From: Akkermansiaceae bacterium UBA1506 | GTDB lineage: Bacteria; Verrucomicrobiota; Verrucomicrobiia; Verrucomicrobiales; DEV007 | DNA: 6,548 nt | Reading direction: 5' to 3' | Assembly: GCA_002323995.1 (NCBI GenBank) | Contig: DCQY01000119.1 | Location: 33,165-39,712 of the forward strand | Shown here: positions 1-6,345 of the stretch, one piece after another | Layout of the letters: each line of letters begins with the position of its first letter | Position numbering within the stretch: the first letter of the stretch is position 1 | Made by a program: the position numbers and the translations under genes | Notes under the pieces: model-generated | The model's database searches: none | Told to the model about the DNA's origin: nothing | Seen by the model: only the letters and a program-made list of their open reading frames with translations

Positions 1-966
1 GCGGTCATGGTGCTGGGTTTCCTCGCCTTCATCGTGTGGGCTCACCACATGTATATCACTGGAATGGGTCCGGCAATCTCCACATTCTTCCAGACGACGA
101 CAGTGCTGATTTCAGTTCCGTCTGTGATTTTGATCACTTCGCTTCTAATCTCCATGTGGGGTGGTTCAATCCGATTTAACACCCCGATGCTCTTTGCGAC
201 GGCGTTCATCCCAATGTTTGGTATTGGGGGTCTTACCGGTTTGCCTTTGGCGTTCTCCCTTCCCGATCTTCACCTTCATGACACCTACTATGTCATTGGC
301 CACTTCCATTATGTGGTCGCTCCAGGAACAATCTTCGCCCTTTTTGCTGGCATCTACCACTGGTTCCCGAAACTGACAGGGCGCCGGATGAGCGAGAAAC
401 TGGGGCAGCTTCACTTCTGGGGTTCTCTTGTGTTTATGAACGGGATCTTTGCGCCAATGTTCTTCCAAGGCATGGCAGGTTTTCACCGTCGCGCATTTGA
501 TGGTGGCAAAGCTTATGAGCAGATTTCTACTCAGGAATTTGCTCCGGCGAACTCTTGGTTTGCCAATATCTGCGAGAAGCTAAATATTGTTGAGCCTGAT
601 GCTGCGGTCACCATGATCGATCTCAACATCATCACCTCGGGCTCAGCTTGGCTCCTCGCCGTTTTTCAAGTCCCCTTCATCATTAATGTTTTTATCAGCC
701 CGTTTATCGGTAAGAAGGTCAACAGCGATAACCCTTGGGAGGCAACCACGCTAGAGTGGGCAACGCCGACTCCACCTCCTCACGGTAACTTTATCGGAGA
801 ACCTGCTGCTTACCGGGGTCCATACGAATATAGCGTTCCGGGAGCGGAAACGGATTTCACTCCTCAATTTGAGCCGAGTAAAACCGGTGACCACGGTGTC
901 GTTGAGGAAGATGAGGCAGAAAAAAAGAAAGAGGCTGTTGATGGTGTGGACGCTTCGAAAGCGTAG
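1..966 (+). CDS. ctaD: Cytochrome c oxidase subunit I, C-terminal part (5' end outside window)
   Basis: This is the catalytic heme-copper subunit that reduces O2 to water in the cytoplasmic membrane. The frame is open from base 1; the ATG at base 7 is internal, since the visible part begins near helix VII of the usual 12-helix protein. Visible motifs are WAHHMY, the two CuB histidines (codons 43-48); HDTYY, with the His/Asp pair of the Mg site (277-282); HFHY, the heme a3 and heme a ligands (301-309); and the Arg pair that contacts heme propionates (487-492). Against remembered Paracoccus subunit I the match from WAHHMY to HFHY is almost gapless, but the K-pathway lysine aligns with Leu (130-132). 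The D-pathway and the cross-linked Tyr lie upstream and cannot be judged. After the last helix comes the NPWEATTLEW segment and a charged Glu/Lys-rich tail. Subunit III follows after 42 bases. Confidence 0.96.
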   Translation, partial: AVMVLGFLAFIVWAHHMYITGMGPAISTFFQTTTVLISVPSVILITSLLISMWGGSIRFNTPMLFATAFIPMFGIGGLTGLPLAFSLPDLHLHDTYYVIGHFHYVVAPGTIFALFAGIYHWFPKLTGRRMSEKLGQLHFWGSLVFMNGIFAPMFFQGMAGFHRRAFDGGKAYEQISTQEFAPANSWFANICEKLNIVEPDAAVTMIDLNIITSGSAWLLAVFQVPFIINVFISPFIGKKVNSDNPWEATTLEWATPTPPPHGNFIGEPAAYRGPYEYSVPGAETDFTPQFEPSKTGDHGVVEEDEAEKKKEAVDGVDASKA

Positions 967-1008
967 CTCTGAAGGAACCGTTAAACGGAGATTTTACGAC
1001 TGTCCAAC

Positions 1009-2487
1009 ATGGAGATTCCCTACGAAGTAACACCCCGACGTGACACTGGACTCTACAATGCCAAGCTTGGCGTGTGGTTGTTTCTAGCGTCTGAGGTCAT
1101 GCTTTTTGGAGGCCTTTTCTCTGCCTACGTATTCTTGCGGGTTGGTATTCAAGATGGTGTCGATAATCCATGGCCTTGGGGTTTGAATGTTCACAAAAAC
1201 TTCGTGTGGCTTGGATTTATAAATACTCTGGTTCTAATTTTTTCTAGTGTTGGCGTTGTCTTTGCTTGGGTTGCTCTAAAAGAGCGTAACTGGCGTAAAT
1301 TCCAGGCGTGGATGTACATTGTGGTAGCGTGCTCCGTTGTCTTTATGTGCATCAAGGGAGTGGAATACAACAGCAAACTCAACAAGCATCACGGGATCAA
1401 GTTGATGGACAATTCAGTCATGGAAGGAAAGATCAAAGATAAGACTGATCAGATTCGGTTCGAAGCGACGGAGGTATCTTTCAGCCTCCAAGGCGGTATC
1501 CCAATCTTGCTAGAGTCCATCGATGGTGACTTCCCGGAGTTAACGCTTCAAGTGGAAGAAGGTGACGAAGAGATCACTATCGCCTCAGCATCTGAATTTA
1601 AGGATTGGTTCTTCGACGCTCGGCGGCAGACTGCTAGGGATCTGGTCGAAGAGCGGAAGCGCTATCGTGGTGAGATTGCTGAGGGTAAGGAGGCTCCAAC
1701 GCCAGTAACGGTTTCAACTTCTGCTACCCTCGTTTCGGACAATCCGTTTAAAGTTCGTGGTAACCCACGCAAGATTGTCGCTCACACAGACGACACCATT
1801 AACTTCAGGGATGGAACCAAGGTTACCGGTAAACTTACCGGTGACGACGTTGTTTTCGAAGTTCATGAAGTCGATCTCCAACTGGTTCTCCCTCAAAACC
1901 AGCGTGATGCTCTTGTCTGGGAAGTAATCGACGATGAGCAAGCGAAGAAAGAATTCTTCGCCGAACAGCGCAAGGTTTACGAGGAAATAAAGGAATACTA
2001 CGATAAACGTGGTGAAGTTATTCCTGAAAAGATGCTCCGAGGCCATATGCTTAACCTTCATTATGTCCATCTAGGACATAGCGATGGCCACCACGGTGAC
2101 GATGGTTATGGCGATAAAGAGCATGATGGTGAACACGAAGATGACAAAGTTCATCGCAGCGAATCAAAGCCTTCAGCCAAGGATGCTGACCTTCATTCCT
2201 CCAAGGATTATGGGTTGATCTCGGTTCCACGCGATAAGATAAAGTTCATGGGCAATCATGGCCCAAGATACGGGAACTACTACGCGCTCTACTTTACGAT
2301 GACTGCTTTGCACGGCCTCCACGTTGTCGGTGGAGCGCTCGTGTTGCTTTATTTCGTAGTGTTTGGAAAGCGAATTTACCTCAAAAATCCGGAGCATTTA
2401 GCAAACAGAGTGGAGGTCGGGGGGCTGTTTTGGCACTTTGTGGACCTGATTTGGATTTTCCTTTTCCCTCTAATGTATCTCCTGTAA
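1009..2487 (+). CDS. ctaE: Cytochrome c oxidase subunit III with a large periplasmic insertion
   Basis: Subunit III stabilises the oxidase core and does not bind redox metals. At 492 residues it is more than twice the roughly 200 of ordinary five-helix bacterial forms. Residues 1-120 are typical: VTPRRDTGLYNAK, then helices at about 20-44, 66-90 and 101-118, ending in KGVEY (Glu119). Residues 424-492 are also typical: YALYFTMTALHGLHVVGG, a helix, then WHFVDLIWIFLFPLMYLL. Between them lie about 300 soluble residues absent from textbook homologues. Positive loops (RR at 10-11, KERNWRK, GKRIYLK) place the N-terminus and the helix 2-3 and 4-5 loops in the cytoplasm, so the insertion should be periplasmic. 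The frame is unbroken across it, which argues against a sequencing artefact. The start is the first ATG giving the conserved N-terminus. The only nearby purine-rich motif, GGAG at 987-990, is 18 bases away, so the ribosome site is weak. ctaF follows after 24 bases. Confidence 0.94.
   Translation: MEIPYEVTPRRDTGLYNAKLGVWLFLASEVMLFGGLFSAYVFLRVGIQDGVDNPWPWGLNVHKNFVWLGFINTLVLIFSSVGVVFAWVALKERNWRKFQAWMYIVVACSVVFMCIKGVEYNSKLNKHHGIKLMDNSVMEGKIKDKTDQIRFEATEVSFSLQGGIPILLESIDGDFPELTLQVEEGDEEITIASASEFKDWFFDARRQTARDLVEERKRYRGEIAEGKEAPTPVTVSTSATLVSDNPFKVRGNPRKIVAHTDDTINFRDGTKVTGKLTGDDVVFEVHEVDLQLVLPQNQRDALVWEVIDDEQAKKEFFAEQRKVYEEIKEYYDKRGEVIPEKMLRGHMLNLHYVHLGHSDGHHGDDGYGDKEHDGEHEDDKVHRSESKPSAKDADLHSSKDYGLISVPRDKIKFMGNHGPRYGNYYALYFTMTALHGLHVVGGALVLLYFVVFGKRIYLKNPEHLANRVEVGGLFWHFVDLIWIFLFPLMYLL
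1399..2037 (+). repeat. Diverged two-copy protein repeat inside the subunit III insertion
   Basis: This is a repeat at protein level, not DNA level. Copy 1 covers about residues 131-229 (bases 1399-1695) and copy 2 about 265-343 (1801-2037). Both start with a beta-like part: DNSVMEGKI then IRFEATEVSFSL in copy 1, and DGTKVTGKL then VVFEVHEVDLQL in copy 2. Both end with a charged helical part: FFDARRQ leading to RGEIAEGK, and FFAEQRK leading to RGEVIPEK. The order of the matching parts is the same. Copy 1 carries roughly 20 extra residues in its middle. Matches were found by eye and identity is low, so duplication is an inference. Confidence 0.5.
2044..2154 (+). other. His/Asp/Glu-rich tract in the subunit III insertion
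   Basis: Residues 346-382 of subunit III contain nine histidines and about ten acidic residues, with many glycines. Examples are HYVHLGH, DGHHGDDG and EHDGEHEDD. Such tracts often bind Cu, Zn or Ni loosely, and this one should face the periplasm just before helix 4. The composition is seen directly; metal binding is inferred. Confidence 0.6.
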
Positions 2488-2511
2488 TTAGAGACCTAGA
2501 TTTGATTCCTT

Positions 2512-2886
2512 ATGGCAGACGCGACACACGACTGGGCCCATCACAAGAAGATTTACACCATCATCGGTGTTTTACTTTTTATCTGTACTGGCCTCACTCT
2601 GGCTCTTGGGCTTTGGGCGCCGCTTGATGTAGGCCCTCCCGGACCAACACCGGGCGATTACGTTATTGGGCTGGCTTTAGCCGGAACCAAGGCTTCTTTA
2701 GTCGCCATTATTTTTATGCACCTGAATCATGAAAAGGGGCTGATTTACAAGACGCTAGTTTTTACCTTTCTTTTCTTTGTTGCGTTGATGGGGCTCACTC
2801 TGTTTGCCGGGTCCGACCCAATTCTCGAAGAATATGACACCCTTGAGACCACTAATGGCAAGTTGATACAATCGGTTGACCAGTAA
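2512..2886 (+). CDS. ctaF: Cytochrome c oxidase subunit IV-like protein (prokaryotic COX4 / CtaF type)
   Basis: This is a small accessory membrane subunit of the oxidase, thought to aid assembly or stability. The 124-residue protein has three hydrophobic helices at about 14-35, 50-70 and 79-99. Helix 2 ends in the family-typical run Lys60-ASLVAIIFMHL-NHE, resembling the prokaryotic COX4 family (Pfam COX4_pro). The N-terminus, HDWAHHKK, is His-rich and the C-terminal 25 residues are hydrophilic. The length is close to the usual 90-125 residues. It begins 24 bases after ctaE and ends 5 bases before the next small gene, which fits one transcript. No clear Shine-Dalgarno motif precedes the ATG. 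The position directly after subunit III supports the call. Confidence 0.87.
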   Translation: MADATHDWAHHKKIYTIIGVLLFICTGLTLALGLWAPLDVGPPGPTPGDYVIGLALAGTKASLVAIIFMHLNHEKGLIYKTLVFTFLFFVALMGLTLFAGSDPILEEYDTLETTNGKLIQSVDQ

Positions 2887-2891
2887 GCACT

Positions 2892-3089
2892 ATGTCTATC
2901 AAGCATTTCCACATAGCCTTTATTATCTTCTGCACTCTGTTTTCATTGGGATTCTCTGCTTGGTGTCTTGTTATTCCAGGTCAACCTTCGGTAATAGAAA
3001 ATATGGGTTGGATCAGCCTAGCGGGTGGGATCGCATTGCTTATTTACGGCATCCGTTTCTACCGGAAGATAAAAAACGTAATAACCTAA
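2892..3089 (+). CDS. Small two-helix membrane protein of the oxidase cluster, unknown function
   Basis: This 65-residue protein has two hydrophobic helices, at about 7-28 and 39-56. The N-terminus is MSIKHFH and the C-terminus is basic (RFYRKIKN), so both ends probably face the cytoplasm. It starts 5 bases after the ctaF stop, which suggests translational coupling, and no Shine-Dalgarno motif is visible. I do not recognise a named family, although short proteins of this design recur in oxidase clusters of related phyla. A longer + frame overlaps it from 2876, but its sequence here has no sensible membrane pattern. The 65-residue frame is therefore taken as the real one. A structural or assembly role in the oxidase is inferred only from position. 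Confidence 0.75.
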   Translation: MSIKHFHIAFIIFCTLFSLGFSAWCLVIPGQPSVIENMGWISLAGGIALLIYGIRFYRKIKNVIT

Positions 3090-3106
3090 AAGAAGTTCAA
3101 GTTGCT

Positions 3107-3340
3107 ATGGAGATCTTCCCACTATTTGATAGTCCAGTCCTTGCCTGCCCGATGTGTTTGAGCGGAGCGGATGGGCAGCAATTGATCGCGGCCAACTCCG
3201 CAATTTTACTTCTTCTCGTTGTACTCGTGGGAGTGCTCATGGCATTTTTCAGTTTCATCATTTACTTGGTCAAGAGAGCTAAGCGATTCGGGGAAGACCA
3301 AGCTACGAACACGGTGCGTGTCGATCGAAGCAAGAATTAA
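3107..3340 (+). CDS. Small CPMC-motif membrane protein of the oxidase cluster
   Basis: This 77-residue protein has a short N-terminal segment with a Cys pair (Cys14-Pro-Met-Cys17 in LACPMCLSGADG), one long hydrophobic helix at about 30-55 and a basic, hydrophilic tail (KRAKRFGE onward). The positive tail suggests that the N-terminus and the CPMC motif lie on the periplasmic side. The frame stays open upstream to an ATG at 2876, but that part overlaps the preceding gene and reads as its shadow, so the internal ATG at 3107 is chosen. It starts 17 bases after the previous stop and ends 17 bases before ctaC. A Cys-x-x-Cys beside the CuA subunit gene would suit a copper or thiol role, but this is speculative. 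No named family is recognised. Confidence 0.75.
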   Translation: MEIFPLFDSPVLACPMCLSGADGQQLIAANSAILLLLVVLVGVLMAFFSFIIYLVKRAKRFGEDQATNTVRVDRSKN

Positions 3341-3341
3341 T

Positions 3342-3347
3342 AAGGAG
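3342..3347 (+). promoter_or_regulatory. Strong ribosome binding site of ctaC
   Basis: AAGGAG lies 10 bases before the ATG at 3358. It is the clearest Shine-Dalgarno match in the window and fixes the ctaC start. Most neighbouring genes lack one. Confidence 0.8.
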
Positions 3348-3357
3348 CTATTTAAGT

Positions 3358-4122
3358 ATGATTGAATCGATCAACGATTGGATTGGAATGCACGAGATTG
3401 CCTCTCGGCATGGCAACGTAGGTAATCACATGCTGGGCCTGATTCACTGGTTTATGCTTGTCCTTTTCGTTGGTTGGAGCGCTTTCCTAGCTGTGATTCT
3501 GGTGAAATTCCGTCGATCCAAAAACCCCAAGGCGAGCTATAAGGGAATGACTTCTCACTTTTCGACACACATCGAGATCGGTGTGGTGATTGTAGAGGTC
3601 GTGCTTCTACTTGGATTTGCATTCCCCCTGTGGGCAAAGTGGGCAGATGCTAAGGAGCGTCCTGAAGGCGATAATGTGGTGAATTTGCGAGCCGTTGGCG
3701 AACAATATCGATGGACTTTCCACTACGCTGGTTCCGATAATCTTGTCGGAATGACAGCGCATGACCGTCTCAGTGGTGCTAATCCGGTTGGTCTTGTTAC
3801 CGAGGATCCTAATTCTGCGGATGACTTTGTTTCTGTTAATGAACTAGTTGTTCCGGTTGGTCGCCCCGTTGTGATACAGGTAACTTCCAAGGATGTTATT
3901 CATGGTCTGGCTATCATCCCTATGTTTGCCCAGCAAGACGCAATCCCGGGGTCTGAAATCCCGATGTGGTTTATTCCGGAGAAAGAGGGGGAGTGGAATA
4001 TTGTTTGTGCGCAGCTTTGCGGGGCAGGGCATGCTCAAATGGTGGCCTACGTGAAAGCGGTCAGCAGTGATGAATTCGATGATTGGTATGGTTCGCAAAA
4101 TCCCCTGCTACCAAAGTCGTGA
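3358..4122 (+). CDS. ctaC: Cytochrome c oxidase subunit II with CuA site
   Basis: Subunit II accepts electrons from cytochrome c at its binuclear CuA centre and passes them to heme a. The 254-residue protein has two membrane helices (about 29-50 and 74-93) and then a periplasmic cupredoxin domain. CuA ligands are complete: His182, Cys217, Cys221, His225 and Met228 (CAQLCGAGHAQM). The position between the cysteines is Gln219 rather than the usual Glu, whose side chain serves the Mg/Mn site. In the aromatic patch, GEQYRWTFHY, the residue aligned with the electron-entry Trp of Paracoccus is Tyr117; Trp119 remains. Glu73 at the start of helix 2 aligns with the K-pathway entrance Glu. There is no signal peptide, lipobox or C-terminal cytochrome c domain, so this is an aa3 rather than a caa3 layout. 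The gene sits after subunits I, III and IV, not before them as is common. Confidence 0.95.
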   Translation: MIESINDWIGMHEIASRHGNVGNHMLGLIHWFMLVLFVGWSAFLAVILVKFRRSKNPKASYKGMTSHFSTHIEIGVVIVEVVLLLGFAFPLWAKWADAKERPEGDNVVNLRAVGEQYRWTFHYAGSDNLVGMTAHDRLSGANPVGLVTEDPNSADDFVSVNELVVPVGRPVVIQVTSKDVIHGLAIIPMFAQQDAIPGSEIPMWFIPEKEGEWNIVCAQLCGAGHAQMVAYVKAVSSDEFDDWYGSQNPLLPKS

Positions 4123-4154
4123 CGGGCTTGTGATCCCGCCAGAGTAAGTAACAC

Positions 4155-4184
4155 CGGCGGATCTCTTGCGAGTTCCGCCGTTTT
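4155..4184 (+). terminator. Rho-independent terminator after ctaC
   Basis: CGGCGGA (4155-4161) pairs with TCCGCCG (4174-4180). After one T-T mismatch the stem continues with CTC/GAG around a TTGC loop. TTTT follows at 4181-4184. The stem is GC-rich, the T run short. It lies 33 bases after the ctaC stop and would end or weaken transcription before ctaA. Confidence 0.8.
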
Positions 4185-4231
4185 CGTAACTGGGCGCAGC
4201 TTCGGTCAGTTCCAAAACGTAGATATTGTCA

Positions 4232-5335
4232 ATGAGCAAGCATCAGGAGTGCGGTAAAGCCTTTCGCTTTTTTACTAGGTTGGTGGTTTTATTTACCATC
4301 CTTTTAATCTGGTGGGGCGCTGCGACGACTACCAAACAGGCAGGAATGGCTTTCCCTGATTGGCCTCTTAGCTTTGGTTCAGTGAATCCTGAGGGGTGGT
4401 TGAGCTACATGGTTCCTTTCCTTGAGCATAGTCATCGTCTGCTTGGGAAATGGGTCGGAATTCTCGTTTTGGTGATGTTCGCATGGTCTTACGTGAGGTC
4501 TTGGCGGAATCTTCTCGAGGTGGTTGGAGTCGTCTTAGTGCTCGCGACGGTTTTCGGCATCTTTATCGCTTTTGGAGCAGAACGTGAAGATGCTGCTCGC
4601 AAGCAGCTTTTTCTTTGGGTGGCGCTGGCCACTTCGCCGGTTCCGATTGGATGGCTCATCTGGAGTTGGACCTCTCGTGGTTGGAGTCTCGTCCAGAAGT
4701 TGTGCGCCACGGCGCTTTTAATGGTGACAACTCAGGCAATTTTCGGCGGAGTTCGTGTCACAGAAATCTCAAACGCTTTTGCCGTAGTCCATGGTTGTTT
4801 TGCTCAAGCTTTTTTCTGCCTCCTGATTCTCATTGTAATGGTCGCAAGCAAGGATTGGGTCAAGCCGTCTTCTCGCACCGGAATGCCAAAAACAAGCATC
4901 ACTCTGGTGTCTCTGGTCTACGTCCAGTTGATCATTGCAGCATCAATGCGGCACTTTCACCGCTATGGTCTCGTAGACACAGGGATCCTCACGACGCAGG
5001 GGGAACTCATTCCCGAATTCGACAATCCTGTAATTGTCCTCATGTTTCTGCATAAGTTGATGGCGGTTGTTATCATGGTTTTTACGGCCTTTCTTTTCGT
5101 AACGGTGGAACGATCACGGGGGGAGGAAACCCCTTTAGGGAGTCGGTATGTTTATCTTCTTGGAGGAGCGGTGGCAGTGCAGATAATTCTCGGTATCTCG
5201 GTAATTATGACCGGAAAGAATTTCTGGATTACCAATTTTCATGTTCTGAACGGCCTTGCTATTCTCGCTTTCTCTTTTTCTTTCGCCGTGAAATCGCGGA
5301 GGGGCGCTTTGCAGCTCAAGCTCGCAAATTCCTGA
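4232..5335 (+). CDS. ctaA: Heme A synthase (CtaA / COX15 family)
   Basis: This enzyme oxidises the C8 methyl group of heme O to a formyl group, giving heme A for subunit I. The 367-residue membrane protein has about eight hydrophobic helices. Family marks are TKQAGMAFPDWP (34-45), EHSHR (Glu65, His66, His68), His187 in VVHG, His274 in FLHKL and His337 in NFHVLNG; these histidines are in the pattern expected for the heme ligands. The Cys pair of the Bacillus CtaA extracellular loop is absent, as in many COX15-type members. A TTG two codons earlier (4226) could also start the frame, but ATG at 4232 is preferred; neither has a good Shine-Dalgarno. The gene follows a terminator, so it may have its own promoter within 4185-4231, though no convincing -35/-10 pair was seen. 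ctaB follows after 58 bases. Confidence 0.93.
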   Translation: MSKHQECGKAFRFFTRLVVLFTILLIWWGAATTTKQAGMAFPDWPLSFGSVNPEGWLSYMVPFLEHSHRLLGKWVGILVLVMFAWSYVRSWRNLLEVVGVVLVLATVFGIFIAFGAEREDAARKQLFLWVALATSPVPIGWLIWSWTSRGWSLVQKLCATALLMVTTQAIFGGVRVTEISNAFAVVHGCFAQAFFCLLILIVMVASKDWVKPSSRTGMPKTSITLVSLVYVQLIIAASMRHFHRYGLVDTGILTTQGELIPEFDNPVIVLMFLHKLMAVVIMVFTAFLFVTVERSRGEETPLGSRYVYLLGGAVAVQIILGISVIMTGKNFWITNFHVLNGLAILAFSFSFAVKSRRGALQLKLANS

Positions 5336-5381
5336 AGTTGGTATTACAATCTCATGCTCCGCGCTGGAGGAGCCAGAACTC

Positions 5382-5386
5382 GAGGT
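5382..5386 (+). promoter_or_regulatory. Ribosome binding site of ctaB
   Basis: GAGGT lies 7 bases before the ATG at 5394. This favours that start over the in-frame ATG at 5409, which would be 22 bases away. Confidence 0.65.
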
Positions 5387-5393
5387 AAACCCG

Positions 5394-6344
5394 ATGCAAG
5401 GCCCAATCATGACGAGAGAAATTCAAACAGGCGAAGAGGCAAAAGCTACCGAAGGGGGCCTTAAGGGCGTCCGGAAAGACCTTTTAGCGCTCACCAAGGC
5501 TCGCCTCAGTCTCCTAGTTGTTCTTACGACGCTGTTCGGCTACCTAGTCGCGACTCGCGCATCGGGTGATTTTAGCTGGGCAATTTTATTTCATACGCTT
5601 TTTGGCACTATTCTGGCAGCATCAGGAGGTGCGGTATTTAATCAGTTGATGGAAGTCGAACAGGATTCTCGGATGCAGCGGACTTCGGGAAGACCTCTTC
5701 CAGGGAATCGGATGCCGAAGCCGATGGCATTCATTATTGGATGGTTACTTTGCGCCTTTGGCATCATCCATCTCGGCATGAAAGTGAATATGGTCGCTGC
5801 ATCCATGGCGGCCGCTACTTTGCTGACCTATCTCTTCATCTACACGCCGATGAAGAGGGTTTCGTCGTTCAATACTATAGTAGGCGGTGTTTCAGGGGCC
5901 CTGCCTCCTTTAATCGGTTGGGCCGCTGGAGGACAGCCTCTTTGGACTGCGGGGGGACTGTTTCTTTTTGCACTACTCTTTTTTTGGCAGATGCCCCATT
6001 TCGCGGCCATTAACTGGATGTATCGTGAGGAATATGCCCAAGGAGGATTCAAAATGTGGTCGAATGATGATGAGACAGGGAAAAAGACAGCTCGGATTGC
6101 GATTTTCTTCTCGGTCTTAATCTTACTACTAGGGCTATCAACTCCACTTTTGACGCCGGTAATGAGTGCTTGGGGCTCAATCGGCGGTGCTGTCCTGGGT
6201 CTATTGATGTTGTGGTTGTCTGTCAAATTTCTCAAATCAGGTGATCGGAACGATGCAAGAACTCTCTTTTTCTACACCCTTCTCTACTTACCTCTCACGA
6301 TGATCGTATCGTATACTACGTGGCACGGCCCGCTAGACCACTAA
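5394..6344 (+). CDS. ctaB: Heme O synthase (protoheme IX farnesyltransferase, CtaB / COX10)
   Basis: This UbiA-family membrane prenyltransferase adds the farnesyl group of farnesyl diphosphate to heme b, giving heme O, the substrate of CtaA. The 316-residue length is normal. The Mg-diphosphate motif is Asn83-x3-Glu87-x3-Asp91, followed by MQRTSGRPLP. Glu in place of the first Asp also occurs in mitochondrial COX10, so activity is expected. Other marks are YTPMKR (150-155), WQMPHF (198-203) and the REEY region (211-214) with GGFKM after it, the second conserved loop of the family. About nine hydrophobic helices follow a soluble N-terminal stretch of about 30 residues. It lies 58 bases after ctaA and is followed after one base by the next gene, so ctaA, ctaB and that gene probably form one transcript. 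Confidence 0.96.
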   Translation: MQGPIMTREIQTGEEAKATEGGLKGVRKDLLALTKARLSLLVVLTTLFGYLVATRASGDFSWAILFHTLFGTILAASGGAVFNQLMEVEQDSRMQRTSGRPLPGNRMPKPMAFIIGWLLCAFGIIHLGMKVNMVAASMAAATLLTYLFIYTPMKRVSSFNTIVGGVSGALPPLIGWAAGGQPLWTAGGLFLFALLFFWQMPHFAAINWMYREEYAQGGFKMWSNDDETGKKTARIAIFFSVLILLLGLSTPLLTPVMSAWGSIGGAVLGLLMLWLSVKFLKSGDRNDARTLFFYTLLYLPLTMIVSYTTWHGPLDH

Positions 6345-6345
6345 A

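Noticed and set aside
978..988. Small inverted repeat CCGTT-A-AACGG between ctaD and ctaE
   Set aside because: The stem is only 4 usable pairs with no proper T run. It is too weak for a terminator, although it overlaps the weak ribosome site of ctaE.
1823..1842. TTACCGGT occurring twice, the first as a palindrome TTACCGGTAA
   Set aside because: It lies in coding sequence and follows from the local peptide repeat VTGKLTG. Nothing marks it as a regulatory site.
1714..2070. Minus-strand open frame of 118 codons opposite the subunit III insertion
   Set aside because: It lies opposite a continuous, well-supported + strand gene and shows no recognisable motif or start signal. It is a shadow frame.
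2876..3106. N-terminal extension of the CPMC protein to a 154-residue frame
   Set aside because: It overlaps the ctaF end and the whole 65-residue gene in another frame, and its residues lack a coherent membrane or domain pattern. The internal ATG at 3107 gives a sensible short membrane protein.
4186..4231. Possible promoter for ctaA
   Set aside because: A promoter is expected after the terminator, but no hexamer pair with acceptable match and spacing was found, so none is claimed.
4226..4231. TTG start for ctaA two codons before the ATG
   Set aside because: It adds only two residues, has no better ribosome site, and ATG at 4232 is the more usual start codon.
5354..5372. Hairpin GCTCC/GGAGC between ctaA and ctaB
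   Set aside because: A five-pair stem without a following T run is not a terminator and is likely incidental.
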